From: Pelagerythrobacter sp041912895 | GTDB taxonomy: Bacteria > Pseudomonadota > Alphaproteobacteria > Sphingomonadales > Sphingomonadaceae | DNA: 64,000 nt | Direction of reading: 5' to 3' | NCBI RefSeq assembly: GCF_041912895.1 | Contig: NZ_JAYSGI010000002.1 | Location: 434,001-498,000, forward strand | Part shown: piece by piece, positions 17,591-26,634 of the stretch | Numbering within the stretch: the first letter of the stretch is position 1 | Layout of the letters: each line of letters begins with the position of its first letter | Notes under the pieces: model-generated | The model's database searches: none | What the model saw: the letters and a program-made list of their open reading frames with translations, nothing else | Told to the model about the DNA's origin: nothing | Position numbers and translations under genes: made by a program

Positions 17591-18810
17591 GCGAAGCCGC
17601 GTTCGAGGAAGCGCAGGGCGCAGCCGGCGAGCATGGCGGTGCCGTGGGGCAGCGCGCTTTCGTCGACAATCATGCGCGGCGAATGGATGCCGCAGCACTG
17701 GCGCCAGTCCTCGCCTTCGCGCGCGACGCCGAGAAAGAACATCGCGCCCGGCACCTTTTCGATCACGTAGGCGAAATCCTCCGCCCCCATGATCGGCGCG
17801 GGCAGTTCGCGCCATGCCGCGTCGCCGAACGCGTCGGCCGCCACGGCGCGGCCGAGCGCCACCGCGCGCTCGTCGCAGATCGTCACCGGGAAGCCTTCGG
17901 TCACCGTCACCTCGGCCTCCACCCCATGCGCGGCGGCGATGCCGCGCGCGACTTCGCCCATCGCCTCGCGCACCGCGGCGCGGTGGCCGGGCGAGAGCGT
18001 GCGGATCGTGCCGCGCAGCGTTGCGTGGTCGGGAACGATGTTGTGCGCGGTGCCCGCCTTGAGCTGAGTGACGGTGACCACGACCGCGTCGGCGGCGTCG
18101 AAGCGGCGCGTGACCATTGCCTGCAGCGCGCCGACGATCGCGCACGCCGCGGGCACCGGATCGCGCGTGTCGTGCGGCATCGAGGCGTGCCCGCCCCGCC
18201 CCGTCACCACGATGTCGAACTGGTCCGCCGCCGCCATCAGCGGGCCGGGCTTGCCCGCGAGCACGCCATGCGGCGCGTTGGGCATGATGTGGAGCGCGAA
18301 GGCGGCATCGGGCAGCGGCCCGTATCGATCGCCGCCGAGCAGGCCGTCGTCCAGCATGAAGCGCGCGCCGTGGAAGCCTTCCTCGCCCGGCTGGAACATG
18401 AACAGCACTTCGCCCGCCAGCTCCTCGCGCCGCGTGGCGAGCAGTTCCGCCGCGCCGGCGAGCATCGCGGTGTGCGTGTCGTGCCCGCAGGCATGCATCC
18501 GCCCCTCGATCGTCGAGGCGAATTCGAGCCCGGTCTGTTCGGCCATCGGCAGCGCGTCCATGTCGCCGCGCAGCAGCACCCGGCCATGCCCTTCGCGCCC
18601 GGGCTGCCCGCCCTTGAGCACCGCGACCTGCCCGGTGGTCGAGCTTCCCTCGCGCCATTCGAGCGGCAGGTGCGCGAGTGCGGCGCGCACTTTGGCCATC
18701 GTCAGCGGCGTATGCAGGCCCAGTTCGGGCTCGGCATGGATCGCGCGGCGGAGGCTGACGATGCGATCGGCCAGCGACCGCGCGGATTCGAGAAGATGGG
18801 GATGGAGCAT
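17587..18810 (-). CDS. M20D-type amidohydrolase
   Basis: The 407-residue cytoplasmic protein matches the M20 subfamily D amidohydrolases (hippurate hydrolase, N-acyl-amino-acid and IAA-amino-acid hydrolases). It shows RRAIHAEPELG at the N-terminus, LLRGDMDALPM, HACGHDTHTAML with the metal-binding Cys/His pair, FQPGEEGFHGA with the metal-binding and catalytic Glu, and CGIHSPRM near the end. The family removes an acyl group from an N-acyl amino acid or similar amide using a divalent metal. The natural substrate cannot be told. It is convergent with the ROK kinase (4-base overlap) and divergent from the lipid kinase gene; no functional link to either is evident. Confidence 0.87.
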   Translation of the reverse strand: MLHPHLLESARSLADRIVSLRRAIHAEPELGLHTPLTMAKVRAALAHLPLEWREGSSTTGQVAVLKGGQPGREGHGRVLLRGDMDALPMAEQTGLEFASTIEGRMHACGHDTHTAMLAGAAELLATRREELAGEVLFMFQPGEEGFHGARFMLDDGLLGGDRYGPLPDAAFALHIMPNAPHGVLAGKPGPLMAAADQFDIVVTGRGGHASMPHDTRDPVPAACAIVGALQAMVTRRFDAADAVVVTVTQLKAGTAHNIVPDHATLRGTIRTLSPGHRAAVREAMGEVARGIAAAHGVEAEVTVTEGFPVTICDERAVALGRAVAADAFGDAAWRELPAPIMGAEDFAYVIEKVPGAMFFLGVAREGEDWRQCCGIHSPRMIVDESALPHGTAMLAGCALRFLERGFA

Positions 18811-18893
18811 CGCGCGAGGATACAGGCGCGCGCCGCGCGGGCGAAGCGGAAATGTCTAGGTTCGCGCGTGCCGGTGCGGCTAAGGGCGGTGCC

Positions 18894-19886
18894 ATGACAT
18901 CCGCCGATGCCAGCCAAGCCGCGCCCGATCCGCGCGCCGCGCCTGCCGCGCCGTCGGTCGGCGTGATCTACAATCCGCGCAGCCACCGCAACCAGGGCCG
19001 CGATTTGGGTCTCGACGTCCAGACCAACATATTCGTCGCCCAGCCCGAGGGCGCGGCGCGGTTGAAGGAGGCGCTGGAGGGCTTCGCCGCGCGGGGGATC
19101 GACTATCTGATCGTCAACGGCGGCGATGGCACGGTGCGCGACGTGCTGACCGCCGGGCACGACGTGTTCGGCGACGCCTGGCCCGATATCGCGGTGCTGC
19201 CCAAGGGCAAGACCAACGCGCTCAACGTCGATCTCGGCGCGCCGCCGGGGTGGACGATCGGCGCGGCGATCGCCGCCTATGCCACCGGCCGGCGCGTGGT
19301 CCGCCACCCGATACGGGTCGAAGCGCTCGATGGCGGACGGCCCGCGATGCTCGGCTTCATTTTCGGCGCAGGGGCTTACACGCTCGGCATCCGCGCCGGG
19401 CAGGATGCGCACCGGCTCGGCGCGTTCGACAGCCTCGCGGTGGGCGTCACCACCGCCTGGGGCGTGCTCCAGGCGCTGTTCGGGAGCGACCGCAATCTTT
19501 GGCGGCGCGGCGTCGAGACCACCATTTCGCTGGGGTGCGAGAAAACGCCTCTGCCGCATGGCCCGCTCGGCGATCCCGCGCGGCGGCATCTCATGCTCAT
19601 CTCGACGCTCGAGCGTTTTCCGGCGGGCATGAAGCTGTTCGGCGATATCCGCTCGGGCCTCAAGCTGGTGGCGATGGATCATCCCAAGCGCGAGCTGCTG
19701 CTGTCGATCCCCGCGATCGTGGCCGGCCGCGTTCCTGCCAAGGCGTGGGACTGGGGCTTCCACCAGATCGCCGCCGATCCGATCGAAATCGCGATCGCCG
19801 ACGAAGTCATCCTCGACGGCGAGGCGTTTCCCGCAGGTCGCTATCGCCTGGCGAGCGGCCCCGCGCTGCGCTTCGTGGTGCCGTGA
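18894..19886 (+). CDS. Diacylglycerol/lipid kinase family protein
   Basis: The 330-residue protein has the DAG kinase catalytic domain: VGVIYNPRSHRNQG near the N-terminus and LIVNGGDGTVRDVL, the nucleotide-binding GGDGT motif. Such enzymes phosphorylate diacylglycerol, sphingosine-like or related lipids with ATP at the inner membrane face. ATG 18894 follows TAAGGGCGG; an upstream ATG at 18852 has no ribosome-binding site. Its TGA overlaps the GTG start of the next gene (GTGA), so the two are coupled. The downstream protein looks like a phosphatidate cytidylyltransferase, which would fit a kinase making phosphatidate. A sphingolipid base is another possible substrate, since Sphingomonadales make sphingolipids. 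Confidence 0.82.
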   Translation: MTSADASQAAPDPRAAPAAPSVGVIYNPRSHRNQGRDLGLDVQTNIFVAQPEGAARLKEALEGFAARGIDYLIVNGGDGTVRDVLTAGHDVFGDAWPDIAVLPKGKTNALNVDLGAPPGWTIGAAIAAYATGRRVVRHPIRVEALDGGRPAMLGFIFGAGAYTLGIRAGQDAHRLGAFDSLAVGVTTAWGVLQALFGSDRNLWRRGVETTISLGCEKTPLPHGPLGDPARRHLMLISTLERFPAGMKLFGDIRSGLKLVAMDHPKRELLLSIPAIVAGRVPAKAWDWGFHQIAADPIEIAIADEVILDGEAFPAGRYRLASGPALRFVVP

Positions 19887-20779
19887 GCGACACGCTGGAA
19901 ACGCGGATCGCGCAAGGGCTCGCAGTCGATGTCCACCCGGCTGTCGCGGCCTTTGCGCAGCGGCTGGCGGAGGAAGCACGGGCGGTAGCCGCGCTGTTCT
20001 ATGGCTCCAACCTGCGCACCGGCGAACTCGATGGCGTGCTCGATTTCTACCTGCTGATGCCTGGCGAACAGGCCGAGCGCATCTGGCCGCGCGTCAGCTA
20101 TCACGAATGGGCGCACGAGGGGCGCACGCTGCGTGCCAAGGTCGCGCGGATGGCGCTGGGCACGTTCGCGCGGGCCGCACGCGGAGAAAGCCGCGATACC
20201 ACGATCTGGGCGCGGTTCGTGCAGCCGAGCGCGCTGGTCTGGCTCGAGGACGAGGAATGGCGCGCGCCCGTAGTGTCCGCGGTCGCCGGCGCGGCGCAGA
20301 CGGCCGCGCGGCTGGCCGCTGCGCTCGGCCCGGCGAGCGGGACGGCCGCCGATTACTGGCGCGCGCTGTTTCGCGCGACGTATCGTGCCGAATTCCGCTT
20401 CGAGACCGCGAGCCGGGCGGATGCGATCCTGTCGGTCAACGCCGCGCATTTCGAGGGGCTGCTGCCCCTGGCGTGGGACGCGCAGGGGATCGCCTTTGCG
20501 CGCGAGGGCGACCGCCTGACGCCCGCCCTGCCGCCCGCGGAACGGCGGCGCATTCTGCGCTGGTGGGCGCGGCGGCGACGGATGGGCAAGCCGCTCAACC
20601 TCGCGCGGCTGGTCAAGGCGAGCACCACGTTCGACGGCGCGGCGCGCTATGCCGCGTGGAAGATCGAGCGGCATACCGGCGTGCCGGTGGCGCTGACGCC
20701 GTGGCGCGAGCGGCACCCGGTGCTCGCTGCGCCGGGCGTGCTGTGGCAGGTCTGGCGCGCGCGCGGGAAAATGCGCTGA
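19883..20779 (+). CDS. TAM41-like protein, putative phosphatidate cytidylyltransferase
   Basis: The 298-residue protein starts at GTG 19883, overlapping the kinase stop by four bases. Near residue 38 it has FYGSNLRTGELDGVLDFYLL, a nucleotidyltransferase-like GS...D motif. As I recall it, the mitochondrial CDP-DAG synthase TAM41/Mmp37 has YGSGVF followed by a hydrophobic D-(F/I)-I-L-G-V strand at the same place. Further matches are YRAEFRFETAS followed by SVNAAHFEG (TAM41: YAGDIRYKLGGE ... NFERF) and a C-terminal STTFDGAARYAAWKIE (TAM41: QTIKGVFTAGITKSIKYAWAKK). It has no membrane segment or signal peptide. Coupling to a lipid kinase supports conversion of phosphatidate plus CTP to CDP-DAG. 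Family membership is from remembered motifs, not a search; otherwise it is a protein of unknown function. Confidence 0.6.
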   Translation: MSDTLETRIAQGLAVDVHPAVAAFAQRLAEEARAVAALFYGSNLRTGELDGVLDFYLLMPGEQAERIWPRVSYHEWAHEGRTLRAKVARMALGTFARAARGESRDTTIWARFVQPSALVWLEDEEWRAPVVSAVAGAAQTAARLAAALGPASGTAADYWRALFRATYRAEFRFETASRADAILSVNAAHFEGLLPLAWDAQGIAFAREGDRLTPALPPAERRRILRWWARRRRMGKPLNLARLVKASTTFDGAARYAAWKIERHTGVPVALTPWRERHPVLAAPGVLWQVWRARGKMR

Positions 20780-20783
20780 GGCC

Positions 20784-21281
20784 TCAGCCCCAGTATTTCA
20801 TATTGATCGTGATCGCCTTAACGCTGCTGCCGACATCGAAGCGGGTCTTGGTGTAGCTCGGCTTGCCGAGGTTGAAGATGCTGATGCTGGGATCGTTCGA
20901 CATCCCGCCGCCATCCTCGCGCAGGTCCGTCTTGCCGTTGCCGTTCACGTCGTGGCGCACGGCCACGGCGTAGGTGCCGGCAGCGGAGACGGGCAGGCAG
21001 AACGTCATCGTGCCGCGCTTGGCCGGCATCTCGATGCGGTGGAGCCACTTGCCGCTCTTGAGCCAGTCGGCGCTGGTGCCGCGATAGGTCTGTACGCGCA
21101 TCGTGCCGCTGGAGGATTTCACGCCGCGCACCGTTACCTTGACGGCGGGACCGCTGCCCGCGTCGCAACGCGAGAGGTCGTTGGAGATTTCCTGCTGATA
21201 GGCATAAGCGGGAGCCGAAGCGAACAGCCCTGCGGCAAGCGCGGCCCCGGCGGCCAGTCGTAGCGTGGTCGGCAAGGTCAT
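20784..21281 (-). CDS. DUF2141 domain secreted protein
   Basis: The 165-residue protein begins with a signal peptide (LRLAAGAALAAGLFASAPAYA) and matches the DUF2141 pattern of a small beta-sandwich with YAVAVRHDVNGNGKTDL, a calcium-loop-like D-x-N-x-N-x-K-x-D segment, and a C-terminal FDVGSSVKAITINMKYW. Such proteins are periplasmic or outer-membrane associated and have no settled function. ATG 21279-21281 is the only start that gives the signal peptide; the open frame continues upstream into the rpe region without coding character. Its stop is 4 bases from the end of the TAM41-like gene (convergent). Confidence 0.8.
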   Translation of the reverse strand: MTLPTTLRLAAGAALAAGLFASAPAYAYQQEISNDLSRCDAGSGPAVKVTVRGVKSSSGTMRVQTYRGTSADWLKSGKWLHRIEMPAKRGTMTFCLPVSAAGTYAVAVRHDVNGNGKTDLREDGGGMSNDPSISIFNLGKPSYTKTRFDVGSSVKAITINMKYWG

Positions 21282-21500
21282 GGTCTGGAAAGTCCGTGGT
21301 TGCGATGGGGAGGGCCGGCCGCATTGCGGACGCGTGGGCCGGAGGGTTTCCGGCTTTCTGCGCGAACCGCCCTTAATTGCCGCTGAACCCGCCTTGCGCG
21401 CCTTTCGCCTGCGCGGTGTGGAAAAGCGCCTGCGGGGCGCTTGTCGCGATTCGACGTGCTGTCTACGCGGGATCACCTGCAGCAGATACGCGATCGATCC

Positions 21501-22163
21501 ATGGCCGCCCCGCTCATCTCTCCCTCGATCCTTTCCGCCGATTTCGCCCGGCTGGGCGAGGAAGTGCGCGCGATCGACGCTGCAGGGGCCGACTGGATCC
21601 ATATCGACGTGATGGACGGGCATTACGTGCCCAACATCACCATCGGCCCGGCGGTGCTGAAGGCGCTGCGCCCGCACACCGAAAAGCCGTTCGACGTGCA
21701 CCTGATGATCTCGCCGGTGGACGCCTATCTCGAGGCGTTCGCCGAGGCCGGGGCCGATATCATCACCGTCCATCCGGAAGCGGGGCCGCACGTGCACCGC
21801 ACGCTGCAGGCGATCCGCGCGCTGGGCAAGCAGGCGGGCGTCGTGCTGAACCCCGGCACGCCGCCCGAGGCGCTCGAATACCTGCTCGACCTCGCCGATC
21901 TGGTGCTGGTGATGAGCGTCAATCCCGGCTTCGGTGGGCAGAGCTTCATCGACAGCCAGTTGCGCAAGGTGGAGGCGATTCGCGGCATGATCGAGGCCAC
22001 CGGGCGCGACATTCATTTGCAGGTCGATGGCGGGGTCAACATGGAGACCGCGCGCCGCTGCGTCGATGCCGGGGCCGACGTGCTCGTCGCCGGATCCGCC
22101 ACCTTCAAGGGCGGGCCGGATCGTTACGCGGCCAATATCGCCGCGCTGAGGGGCGAGGGCTGA
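21501..22163 (+). CDS. rpe: Ribulose-phosphate 3-epimerase
   Basis: The 220-residue TIM-barrel enzyme interconverts ribulose-5-phosphate and xylulose-5-phosphate in the pentose phosphate pathway. It shows ISPSILSADFARLGEE at the start, WIHIDVMDGHYVPNITIGP, HLMISPVDAY, VMSVNPGFGGQSFI (phosphate loop) and LQVDGGVNMETA. These include the metal-binding His and Asp residues. ATG 21501 gives the normal family length; the frame is open from 21441, but that extension is not conserved in the family. Its stop TGA shares a base with the ATG of the heparinase-like gene, so the two are coupled. Confidence 0.96.
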   Translation: MAAPLISPSILSADFARLGEEVRAIDAAGADWIHIDVMDGHYVPNITIGPAVLKALRPHTEKPFDVHLMISPVDAYLEAFAEAGADIITVHPEAGPHVHRTLQAIRALGKQAGVVLNPGTPPEALEYLLDLADLVLVMSVNPGFGGQSFIDSQLRKVEAIRGMIEATGRDIHLQVDGGVNMETARRCVDAGADVLVAGSATFKGGPDRYAANIAALRGEG

Positions 22164-24064
22164 TGGCGGGGGCGCCGGTGGCCGATGCGGGCGCCCGCCG
22201 CGCCGCCGCCGGCAACGTGCGCGACGAAATGCCGGACGATCCGCCCGCACTGCCGCTGCGCAAGAGTACGAGCGAGACGCTGGTGCGCGCCGAGAGCGCC
22301 GTAGAGGGCCCCCGCGGCGAGGTTCTCGAGCCCGGCCGCTCGCTTGTTCTCGCCGATCTCGCGCCGCCGCGGCTGGGCGCGGGCGATGCGCTGATCCGCT
22401 TCGCCTATCGCATGGGCGTCTCGGGCTCGACGCTCGCCGCGCCGTTCGCCAAGCCTGCCAAGCCGCGCCTGCTCGGCACGGTCGAAAGCCCTTACGCGGG
22501 CGACCGTGCGGCGGGCGTCGCGCTGCGCGCCGGGCACTTCCTGATCTACGGGGTCAAGGCGCCGATCGCGCAGGTCGAGTTCGCTTCGGGCACGCGGCTG
22601 ACCCCGCCGTTCGAGCGCACGGTCCACGGCTTCGGCTGGTTGCGCGACCTCGCTGCCAGCGCGCCGCGCGAACAGTGCGTGGCCACAGCGGAGCGGGTGC
22701 TGGGCGCATGGCTCGCGGCCAATTCCGCGCCCGGCAAGGGTCCGGCGTGGAATGTCGAGCATGTCGGCAACCGGCTGCGCCACTGGCTGGTGTTCGCGCC
22801 GCTGATCCTTTCGGGCGAAGGCACGCAGTTGCGCGGCAAGGCGCTCGCCGCGATCGCCGAGACGGCGCGCTGGCTCGATCACCGCGCGGGCAAGGCGGAG
22901 GACGGGCTCGGCGCGGTCATGGGCTGGACCGCGCTGGTCGCCGCCGGGCTGCTGCTCCCCGATGGCAGGCCGCGCCGCCTCCATGCCGAAGCGGGCCTTG
23001 CGCGCGCGCTGGGCGAACTGGTGGCAGAAGACGGCGGCGTGCTCTCGCGCAGCCCGCTCGCGCAGATGGACGCGATCGCCGCGTTGACCGACTTGCGCGC
23101 CTGCTACGCCGCCGTGAAGCGCAATCCGCCGCCGTTCCTCGACACGATGCTGCAACTGCTGGTGCCACCGCTGCTCTCGCTGCTCCACGGCGACGGCGGA
23201 TTGGGAAGCTGGCAGGGCGCAGGCGCGGTGCGCGCCGAGCGTATCGCCGCGCTGGTCGAGGCGAGCCGCGTGCGCACCCGCCCGCTCAAGGATGCGCGCC
23301 AGTGGGGCTATCAGCGGGTCGCGGCGGGCAAGGCGGTGCTGATCGCCGACTGCGCCCCACCGCCGCTGCCGCGCCACGCGCGTTCCGGCTGCGCCTCGAC
23401 GCTGGGGTTCGAGTTTTCGGCGGACGGTCAGCGGATCGTGGTCAATTGCGGCGGCGCGGCGTTCGCGGGCGGGCAGGTGCCGGTGCGGATCGAGCAGGGG
23501 CTGCGCGCCAGCGCCGCGCATTCGACGCTGACGCTGGACGAGGCGAATTCGACCGCGGTGCTGCTCCACGGCAAGCTCGGCAAGGGTGTCAACGAGGTCG
23601 AGATCGACCGGCGGATGCTCGACCTGAACGGTGGGGGGGCGACCCGGCTGGAGGCGAGCCACGATGGTTACGCCTCGCGCCACGGGCTCACCCACCGCCG
23701 CATCCTGATCCTGCGCGAAAACGGACACGAACTGCGCGGCGAGGACGTGTTGCTGCCCGCCGGCAAGACTGGCAAGCGCGGCAAGATCGCCTTCGCGATT
23801 CGCTTCCACCTCGGCCCCGGGGTCGAGACTCGCCTGTCGGACGACGGGCAGGGCGTGGGCCTGGCGCTGCCCGATGGCAGCTTCTGGCAGCTTCGCGTGC
23901 CGAAGAGTGCCGAAACGGGCGATGGGATCGGCGAGCTGGCGATCGAGGAAAGCCTGTGGGTCGACGGCCTCGGCCGTGCCCACCCGGTCGAACAACTGGT
24001 CATCCAGGGGATGACATCGCGCAGCGGGGGAAGTTTCTCCTGGCTGCTCAAGAAGATGGGATAG
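22163..24064 (+). CDS. Heparinase II/III-like family protein
   Basis: The 633-residue protein has an alpha/alpha-barrel first half (VHGFGWLRDLAA, WNVEHVGNRLRHWLVF, RAGKAEDGLGAVMGWTALV) and a beta-rich second half with HSTLTLDEANSTAVLL and GLTHRRILIL, as in heparinase II/III-like proteins. No signal peptide is evident, unlike true secreted lyases. In Alphaproteobacteria this gene commonly sits between rpe and purH, and the same order is seen here, which suggests a conserved cell-envelope or nucleotide-sugar role rather than heparin use. ATG 22163 overlaps the rpe stop. The substrate is unknown. Confidence 0.8.
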   Translation: MAGAPVADAGARRAAAGNVRDEMPDDPPALPLRKSTSETLVRAESAVEGPRGEVLEPGRSLVLADLAPPRLGAGDALIRFAYRMGVSGSTLAAPFAKPAKPRLLGTVESPYAGDRAAGVALRAGHFLIYGVKAPIAQVEFASGTRLTPPFERTVHGFGWLRDLAASAPREQCVATAERVLGAWLAANSAPGKGPAWNVEHVGNRLRHWLVFAPLILSGEGTQLRGKALAAIAETARWLDHRAGKAEDGLGAVMGWTALVAAGLLLPDGRPRRLHAEAGLARALGELVAEDGGVLSRSPLAQMDAIAALTDLRACYAAVKRNPPPFLDTMLQLLVPPLLSLLHGDGGLGSWQGAGAVRAERIAALVEASRVRTRPLKDARQWGYQRVAAGKAVLIADCAPPPLPRHARSGCASTLGFEFSADGQRIVVNCGGAAFAGGQVPVRIEQGLRASAAHSTLTLDEANSTAVLLHGKLGKGVNEVEIDRRMLDLNGGGATRLEASHDGYASRHGLTHRRILILRENGHELRGEDVLLPAGKTGKRGKIAFAIRFHLGPGVETRLSDDGQGVGLALPDGSFWQLRVPKSAETGDGIGELAIEESLWVDGLGRAHPVEQLVIQGMTSRSGGSFSWLLKKMG

Positions 24065-24071
24065 CATTCGA

Positions 24072-25661
24072 GTGAGCGACGTGGCGATCAGGCGGGCACT
24101 GCTTTCGGTGTCCGACAAGGACGGTGTGGTGGAACTGGGCGCCCGGCTGGCGAAGGGCGGGGTCGAGCTGGTGTCCACCGGCGGGACCGCGCGCGCACTG
24201 CGCGATGCGGGGCTGACGGTGCGAGACGTCTCCGACCTCACCGGCTTCCCCGAGATGATGGATGGGCGGGTGAAGACTCTCCATCCGATGGTCCACGGCG
24301 GGCTGCTCGCGGTGCGCGACGATCCCGAGCACGCCGCGGCGATGGACGCGCACGAGATCGGCGCGATCGATCTGGTTATCGTCAATCTCTACCCGTTCGA
24401 GCAGACCGTCGCGCGCGGGGCGGAGCGCGACGAGGTGATCGAGAACATCGACATCGGCGGGCCCAGTATGGTTCGTTCGGCGGCGAAAAATCACCGATAT
24501 GTCACTATTGTGACCGATCCGGCCGACTACGACGAACTGCTCGCTGAAATGGCGGACCACGACGGCGGTACGACGCTCGATTTTCGGGGGCGCATGGCGG
24601 CCAAGGCGTTCGCGGCGACGGCGGCCTACGATTCTGCGATAAGCCAGTGGTTCGCCTTCGCCGATCAGGGAGAGAAGTTCCCGCCGGTCGTCAGCATGAC
24701 ACGCAAGCTCGTCGGAACGCTGCGCTACGGCGAGAACCCGCACCAGCAGGCCGCGCTCTACCTGGCTGCCGGGCCGCACGCGCAGGGCCTGCCGCAGGCA
24801 GAACAGGTGCAGGGCAAGGAACTGAGCTACAACAACTACAACGATGCCGCCGCCGCGCTCGAGCTGGCGGCCGAATTCCGTGGCGGGCGCCCGGCGGTGG
24901 TGATCGTCAAGCACGCCAACCCGTGCGGCGTGGCGCAGGCCGACACGCTGGTGGCGGCGTGGCAGGCCGCGCTGGCGTGCGACGACGTCTCGGCGTTCGG
25001 CGGCATCGTCGCGACGAATGTACCGCTTGACGAGCCGACCGCGGAGGCGATCTGCGCGATCTTTACCGAAGTCGTGGTCGCCCCCGGTGCGGACGAGGCC
25101 GCGCGTGCCGTGTTCGCAAAAAAGAAGAACCTGCGCCTGCTGCTGACCGACGGCTTGCCCGATCCGCGCCGCCCCGGCCAGTCGATCGCGGTGATCGCGG
25201 GCGGCATATTGGTGCAGGACCGCGACAATGCCGCGATCTCGGAAAGCGACCTCAAGGTCGTGACCGAGCGTGCGCCGAGCAAGCAGGAACTGCGCGACTG
25301 CTTGTTCGCCTGGACGGTGGCGCGCCACGTCAAATCGAACGCGATCGTCTATGCGAAGGACGGCGCGACCGCCGGCATCGGCGCGGGCCAGATGAACCGC
25401 CGCGATTCGTCCCGCATTGCGGCGATGAAAGCGGCCGAGGCGGCGGAGAAGCATGGCTGGGCCGCCCCCCGCACGCAGGGCAGCGCGGTCGCCAGCGATG
25501 CGTTCTTCCCCTTCGCCGATGGTCTTCTCGCCGCCGCCGAAGCGGGCGCGACGGCGGTTATCCAGCCCGGCGGGTCGATCCGCGACGAGGAAGTGATCGC
25601 CGCGGCGAACGAGGCCGGACTGGCGATGGTCTTCACCGGAATGCGCCACTTCCGACACTGA
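24072..25661 (+). CDS. purH: Bifunctional AICAR transformylase/IMP cyclohydrolase
   Basis: The 529-residue enzyme performs the last two steps of purine synthesis: formylation of AICAR, then ring closure to IMP. The N-terminal cyclohydrolase domain shows ALLSVSDKDGVVELG, LVSTGGTARALRDAG and DGRVKTLHPMVHGGLL. The C-terminal transformylase domain shows VIVKHANPCGVA, with the catalytic Lys and His, and SDAFFPFADGLL. GTG 24072, seven bases after the heparinase stop, gives the family's N-terminus. The position is the usual alphaproteobacterial one and all expected motifs are present. Confidence 0.97.
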   Translation: MSDVAIRRALLSVSDKDGVVELGARLAKGGVELVSTGGTARALRDAGLTVRDVSDLTGFPEMMDGRVKTLHPMVHGGLLAVRDDPEHAAAMDAHEIGAIDLVIVNLYPFEQTVARGAERDEVIENIDIGGPSMVRSAAKNHRYVTIVTDPADYDELLAEMADHDGGTTLDFRGRMAAKAFAATAAYDSAISQWFAFADQGEKFPPVVSMTRKLVGTLRYGENPHQQAALYLAAGPHAQGLPQAEQVQGKELSYNNYNDAAAALELAAEFRGGRPAVVIVKHANPCGVAQADTLVAAWQAALACDDVSAFGGIVATNVPLDEPTAEAICAIFTEVVVAPGADEAARAVFAKKKNLRLLLTDGLPDPRRPGQSIAVIAGGILVQDRDNAAISESDLKVVTERAPSKQELRDCLFAWTVARHVKSNAIVYAKDGATAGIGAGQMNRRDSSRIAAMKAAEAAEKHGWAAPRTQGSAVASDAFFPFADGLLAAAEAGATAVIQPGGSIRDEEVIAAANEAGLAMVFTGMRHFRH

Positions 25662-25791
25662 GGGTTCGCCCCCGGAAAGAAACGCTTGGCCCCGCCGGCC
25701 CTTTCGTAAACCGAACCCGAACACCACGTTCAGTGTAACGCAAGCGCGGCCTGCTAGATCGTGCGCTACACAGATACGAAGAAGAACAGAC

Positions 25792-25905
25792 ATGATGAAG
25801 CTGCTCAAGACCGACCTTTTCCGCAATTTCGCCATCGGCTTCGCCGCCGGGACGGTGGTCGTCGCGCTGCAGGCGGGGCACAGCCTCGTCGGCGCGATGG
25901 CCTGA
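25792..25905 (+). CDS. Small single-pass membrane protein (37 aa)
   Basis: A 37-codon frame from ATG 25792 to TGA 25905 encodes a short basic start (MMKLLKTDLFRNF) and one hydrophobic segment (AIGFAAGTVVVALQAG). A second ATG follows directly at 25795, and a weak GAAGAA stands upstream. It lies 22 bases before the msrA start and 130 bases after purH, so it may head the msrA transcript. Codon use and the clean membrane topology argue that it is real. The function is unknown. Confidence 0.6.
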   Translation: MMKLLKTDLFRNFAIGFAAGTVVVALQAGHSLVGAMA

Positions 25906-25927
25906 TCGACGGAGCCTGAAACACAGC

Positions 25928-26599
25928 GTGAAACAGGCATTCGCCTTCATCCTCGCCGGATCGCTCGCGCTCGGCGCGTGCCAGCCCGCGGCGGCGGAGA
26001 GTGTCGTGGCCGCTCCTTCTGCCGAGCGAGTTGCGAAGGAAGGCAGCGGCCTCAAGACGGCGATCTTCGCCGGTGGCTGCTTCTGGGGCGTCGAGGGCGT
26101 CTTCAGCCACGTGAAGGGCGTGAAGAGCGCCGTCGCCGGCTATCATGGCGGGACCGAGCGGCAGGCGGACTACAAGATCGTGTCGTCTGGCATAACCGAC
26201 CATGCCGAAGCCGTGAAGGTGACTTACGATCCGAAAGTGATCCGTTACGACCAGTTGCTGCGCGTGTTCTTCTCGGTCGTCGCCGATCCCACGCTGAAGA
26301 ACCGCCAGGGCCCCGATGTGGGCGCGCAATACCGCTCCGCGCTGGTGCCCACCTCGGGCGAACAACTCGCGGTCGCCAAGGCCTATCTCGCGCAGATGAA
26401 GGCTTCCGGCAAATGGAACCAGCCGATCGTGACCGGGATCGAACGCGCGCAGGGCTTCTATCCGGCCGAAGCCTATCATCAGGATTTCATGGCGAAGAAT
26501 CCGCGCCACGGATATATCACACGGTGGGATGCACCCAAGGTGGCCGCGTTGAAGCGGCTCTATCCCGGCGTCTACAGCGCGAGCTTTCAGCGCGACTAG
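25928..26599 (+). CDS. msrA: Peptide methionine sulfoxide reductase A, lipoprotein form
   Basis: The 223-residue protein reduces the S-epimer of methionine sulfoxide in proteins. The catalytic motif is FAGGCFWGVEG near residue 53, with ITDHAEAVKV, PDVGAQYRSAL and AYHQDF completing the site. The N-terminus from GTG 25928 is a lipoprotein signal (ILAGSLALGAC), so the enzyme should be anchored in the periplasm. Apart from the lipid-bearing cysteine and the catalytic one, no other cysteine is present, so the usual C-terminal resolving cysteine is missing and another reductant must regenerate it. A lipoprotein MsrB is encoded at 37595-38086. Confidence 0.93.
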   Translation: MKQAFAFILAGSLALGACQPAAAESVVAAPSAERVAKEGSGLKTAIFAGGCFWGVEGVFSHVKGVKSAVAGYHGGTERQADYKIVSSGITDHAEAVKVTYDPKVIRYDQLLRVFFSVVADPTLKNRQGPDVGAQYRSALVPTSGEQLAVAKAYLAQMKASGKWNQPIVTGIERAQGFYPAEAYHQDFMAKNPRHGYITRWDAPKVAALKRLYPGVYSASFQRD

Positions 26600-26634
26600 T
26601 GGCATAGCGCGCGCGCCGTCGCTATATCGGGCGC

